From Candidatus Coprenecus merdipullorum (GTDB taxonomy: Bacteria > Bacteroidota > Bacteroidia > Bacteroidales > UBA932): a DNA stretch of 47,905 nucleotides. The notes under the pieces were generated by a model. It was not told the DNA's origin. It was given only the letters and a program-made list of their open reading frames with translations, and made no database searches. The DNA lies in NCBI GenBank assembly GCA_019118865.1, contig DWYD01000205.1:1-47905 (forward strand), written 5' to 3'. Position 1 is the stretch's first letter, and each line of letters starts with the position of its first letter. Position numbers and translations under genes: made by a program. This document shows positions 44,868 through 47,905 of the stretch, piece after piece.

Positions 44868-46066
44868 CACCGCATAAAGACAGGCTGGTCTCTCCCGGCT
44901 ACTGCTTCATCCTCGCAGCGAATTTCCTGCTGTATTTCGGCTTCTATCTGCTGATGCCGGTTTTCCCGTTTTATTTAGTAGAAGAGTTCGGAGTCACCGA
45001 GGGGGCTGTGGGAGCGATTCTCGCCTGCTACACGGTGGCCGCTTTGGCTGTCCGTCCGTTCTCTGGATACCTGCTGGATTCATTTGCCCGCAAGCCGTTG
45101 TACCTGATAGCATTTTTAGTATTTACCCTGATTTTCGGAGGCTATATCGTCACCGGGACGGTGCTGATGTTCATCGTCCTGCGCATAGTGCACGGATTCT
45201 CGTTCGGGACCGTGACGGTGGCGGGCAACACGATAGTCATCGACATCACGCCCTCGTCCCGGCGCGGTGAGGCCGTGGGCTACTACGGACTGGCCAACAA
45301 CATAGCCATGTCCCTCGGCCCGATGACCGGTCTGTTCATGCATGACCACGTGTCGTTTGACATCATCTTCGTAACCGCCCTGGGCTGCTGTATGGCCGGC
45401 CTTATCTGCGCCTGCTGCATCAGGACGCCCAAGAAGCAGCCGGTTCCGCGCACGGCCATCTCCTTAGACCGTTTCATACTGCTCAAGGGCATCCCCCTGG
45501 GCATAGACCTGCTGCTGCTCTCGATACCCTACGGCATGACCACTACCTACGTGGCGATGTACGCCAAGCACATGGGTATCACAGGAGGTACGGGCCTGTT
45601 CTTCACCTGCATGGCCGTCGGCCTGGCCGTGTCCCGTCTGTTCTCGGGCAAACAGGTGGACCGCGGTCACATCACGGAGGTGATACACATCGCGTTCTAT
45701 CCGGTGATACTGTGTTTCCTGAGCCTCTTTCTGTGCGAGAGGGTGGCGCCCCATTCGATAAGGGCGGCGGAGATTATGCTCTATACCACGGCACTGGTGC
45801 TCGGAGCCGGATTCGGTACGATGTTCCCGGCCTTCAACACCATGTTCGTCAACCTCGGCCGGCACGATCAGCGCGGCACGGCGACATCGACCTATCTCAC
45901 CTCGTGGGACATAGGCATCGGTATCGGTCTGGTGCTGGGAGGAATTATAGGGGAGCGTCTGTCTTTCTCCTACGCCTACCTGACAGGAGCTTTCCTAAGC
46001 CTCGTTTCCCTGCTCGGCTTCGTTTTCTACGCGGCTCCCCATTTCCACCGCAACCGGGTGGAATAA
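44864..46066 (+). CDS. MFS transporter
   Basis: 12-TM pattern; RPFSGYLLDSFARKPLYLIAFLVFTL; TPSSRRGEAVGYYGLANNIAMSLGPMTGLF; ATGA overlap with upstream gene. Confidence 0.92.
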   Translation: MTPHKDRLVSPGYCFILAANFLLYFGFYLLMPVFPFYLVEEFGVTEGAVGAILACYTVAALAVRPFSGYLLDSFARKPLYLIAFLVFTLIFGGYIVTGTVLMFIVLRIVHGFSFGTVTVAGNTIVIDITPSSRRGEAVGYYGLANNIAMSLGPMTGLFMHDHVSFDIIFVTALGCCMAGLICACCIRTPKKQPVPRTAISLDRFILLKGIPLGIDLLLLSIPYGMTTTYVAMYAKHMGITGGTGLFFTCMAVGLAVSRLFSGKQVDRGHITEVIHIAFYPVILCFLSLFLCERVAPHSIRAAEIMLYTTALVLGAGFGTMFPAFNTMFVNLGRHDQRGTATSTYLTSWDIGIGIGLVLGGIIGERLSFSYAYLTGAFLSLVSLLGFVFYAAPHFHRNRVE

Positions 46067-47905
46067 CGGCTTTTCCGGGCATGATCATCGGCAGCAGCAC
46101 GATGAGAGCGGCGTACGAGAAGAGCATGCCGCCCATGGTGCCGATGGCGAATGCAAACCAGAATACCTCTTCCTTGCCGTCGATGAGGAAGGGTGCGAGA
46201 CCCAGTACAGTGGAGAGGATGGTCAGCGATATCGGGATGATCTTGTGGTTGTAGGCCCGCACGAAACTGCGGCGGTGGGCCGGCATGCGGTTGTACTCGT
46301 TGACGATGTAGATGCCGGCGTTGACCACGATACCCGCAAGCATGATCATGGACGCGAAGCCGCCCTGGTCAAAGGTCGTCTCCGTGAGGCGGAATACCAG
46401 AAAGATTCCTATGAATGATACCGGTATCAGGGATATGATGGCCAGGGGCTGCAGCAGTGACTCGAAGAGTATGGCGCAGATCATGTAGATGATGGCGGTG
46501 ATGAGTATGAGCAGTATCCACTGTTTCTTGGCTTTCTGCATCCAGTCGTACTGAGGTGAGGATGCTTTGAAGCCGATGGGCAGCACCTCAGAGTTGAGCC
46601 GCTCTATCTCGCTTTCCATGAGGCGGTCTTCCAGCTTGGAGGAGCCGATGAAGTTGTACCTGACGTGGAGGATGTACTCCTGGTTGGCGCGGTAGATGTT
46701 GTTGCCGGAGTTGCGGCTGTCTATCGAGCCTATCTCGGCGAAGCGGATGTCTGTGCTGTCTATCCTGATGTACTCGTTCTGCAGGTGCCATACGTCGAAG
46801 TTGTCGGCGTCGTCGGAGACTATTCTCACCTCCATAAGGGTGCCGTCATCGTCTACGTATGAGCCGGCAGGGTTGGAGAAAAGTCTCTCAGACAGGGTCC
46901 CGAATGTGGAGTATGGGCTGATGCCGTAGAGGGACATGCGGTCATGGTCATAGGAGATGAGATACTCGCGGGTGACCATGGAACTGGTGTTGCCCTCGAT
47001 GCTCAGGTCGGAGACGCGGGGGTTGGAGGAGAGACGTTCGACCAGATCCTCACAGTAGCGGTACAGCAGGTCGTAGTTGTATCCGGTCATCTCGATGTCG
47101 CCGCTGCGCCACGTGCTGCCTCCCACGTAGTTGCTGAAATTCTGGTCATCCACTCCGTAAACCTGCCAGTTGGCCCCGCCGTAGTCATTGGCCTTGCGGA
47201 TGACCTGCTGCTTGAGGATGGAGGGGAAGGAGGTCTCCAGGGCCTCTTCGGTAAATTCTACGGTGATGTTACCCGAGCTGTAGGAGCTGATGCGGGTCCT
47301 GAATAGCTTGATCTCGTCGAAGCCGGAAAGGAAATTCTCCATGTAGACCATGATCTCGTTGAGCTGCTGGACTGTACAGCCTTCCGGCAGTCCGGCGCTG
47401 ATGGACAGGGTGGGTCTCTCGGGCTGGCGGAACATCGAGGCGAAACCGTCCAGGCTCTTGCGGAAGAGCATGAAAGAGCCGCCGAAGGCTAAGAGGAAGA
47501 AGAGGATGACGGCCCAGTTGAACCGCTTGGTGTAGTAGATGAATTTCTCGTACTTCTGGGAGAAGCGCACTATCTTCCTGCGTCTCTTGATGGGGAATGA
47601 TATGCTCTCCGACTTGACCGGCAGGTAGTCCAGCAGGGCCGGTACGAAGAAGAGGGCCACTATCATCGAGACGCTGAGGTTGATGATGATCACAGCCGAG
47701 AAGTCGAACAGTATGCGTTTCTGCTCCTCTGGCAGGAAGAAGATTACGGCGAGTGAGCCGATAGTGGTCAGCAGGGCGGCAAGTATGGCCAGGAACACTT
47801 TTCTGTCGTGGTAGTAGGAATAGTGCGAGACCATGATGATCGAGTTGTCGATGATGATGCTCAGCGATATCGATATGCCGGCTAAGGAGTAGATATGGAT
47901 GTCTA
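45945..47905 (-). CDS. RND (AcrB/CusA-type) efflux transporter permease, partial (N-terminus outside window)
   Basis: Frame open to the window edge (DIHIYSLAGISISLSIIIDNSIIMVSHYSYYHDRKVFLAILAALLTT...); C-terminal RND helices LFESLLQPLAIISLIPVSFIGIFLVF, IMLAGIVVNAGIYIVNEYNR. Confidence 0.93.
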   Translation of the reverse strand, partial: DIHIYSLAGISISLSIIIDNSIIMVSHYSYYHDRKVFLAILAALLTTIGSLAVIFFLPEEQKRILFDFSAVIIINLSVSMIVALFFVPALLDYLPVKSESISFPIKRRRKIVRFSQKYEKFIYYTKRFNWAVILFFLLAFGGSFMLFRKSLDGFASMFRQPERPTLSISAGLPEGCTVQQLNEIMVYMENFLSGFDEIKLFRTRISSYSSGNITVEFTEEALETSFPSILKQQVIRKANDYGGANWQVYGVDDQNFSNYVGGSTWRSGDIEMTGYNYDLLYRYCEDLVERLSSNPRVSDLSIEGNTSSMVTREYLISYDHDRMSLYGISPYSTFGTLSERLFSNPAGSYVDDDGTLMEVRIVSDDADNFDVWHLQNEYIRIDSTDIRFAEIGSIDSRNSGNNIYRANQEYILHVRYNFIGSSKLEDRLMESEIERLNSEVLPIGFKASSPQYDWMQKAKKQWILLILITAIIYMICAILFESLLQPLAIISLIPVSFIGIFLVFRLTETTFDQGGFASMIMLAGIVVNAGIYIVNEYNRMPAHRRSFVRAYNHKIIPISLTILSTVLGLAPFLIDGKEEVFWFAFAIGTMGGMLFSYAALIVLLPMIMPGKAVIPPGCGGNGEPRRKRSRAGKRGLGKLLSGRRRRKTDAPL

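Noticed and set aside
1-47905. CRISPR array, rRNA operon, prophage or IS transposase
   Set aside because: No regularly spaced repeats, rRNA sequence, phage structural genes or transposase ORFs were seen in the window.

Overview
Chromosomal window from a Bacteroidota (Bacteroidales-like) genome. The evidence is repeated TAnnTTTG -7 promoter boxes, a tRNA without encoded CCA, fused SecDF, a BACON lipoprotein and PepSY-like proteins. Most of it is housekeeping: probable mfd start (partial), ruvB, a glycosyltransferase and flippase, frdA/frdB, hflX, a TonB-type protein, mdh, ybeY, mnmG, a GNAT protein, an acyl-CoA ligase, gcvH, ruvA, sufS/sufE/DUF59, folK, dsbD-like, glyS, a DHODH-like protein, a two-component system with PepSY-like proteins, flotillin/NfeD, a PD40/SPOR-like protein, secDF, a YfhO-family protein, an MFS transporter and a truncated RND pump. 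Items most worth follow-up: (1) an ~858-bp island carrying only a HEPN/MNT toxin-antitoxin-like pair, bounded by 42-bp perfect direct repeats of the 3' part of tRNA-Pro(UGG), with no integrase; (2) a single ORF fusing GH29 alpha-L-fucosidase and GH3 glycosidase domains; (3) two perfect 14-bp parS-like palindromes (GTTCCACGTGGAAC), one inside mnmG and one filling the 19-bp gap after it; (4) a noncoding region (~41.87-42.11 kb) with interleaved inverted repeats, a possible pseudoknot or switch RNA; (5) a ~100-bp compound palindrome at 28.75 kb that may be a repetitive mobile hairpin. All calls are by eye from the sequence and supplied ORF translations; no searches were run.
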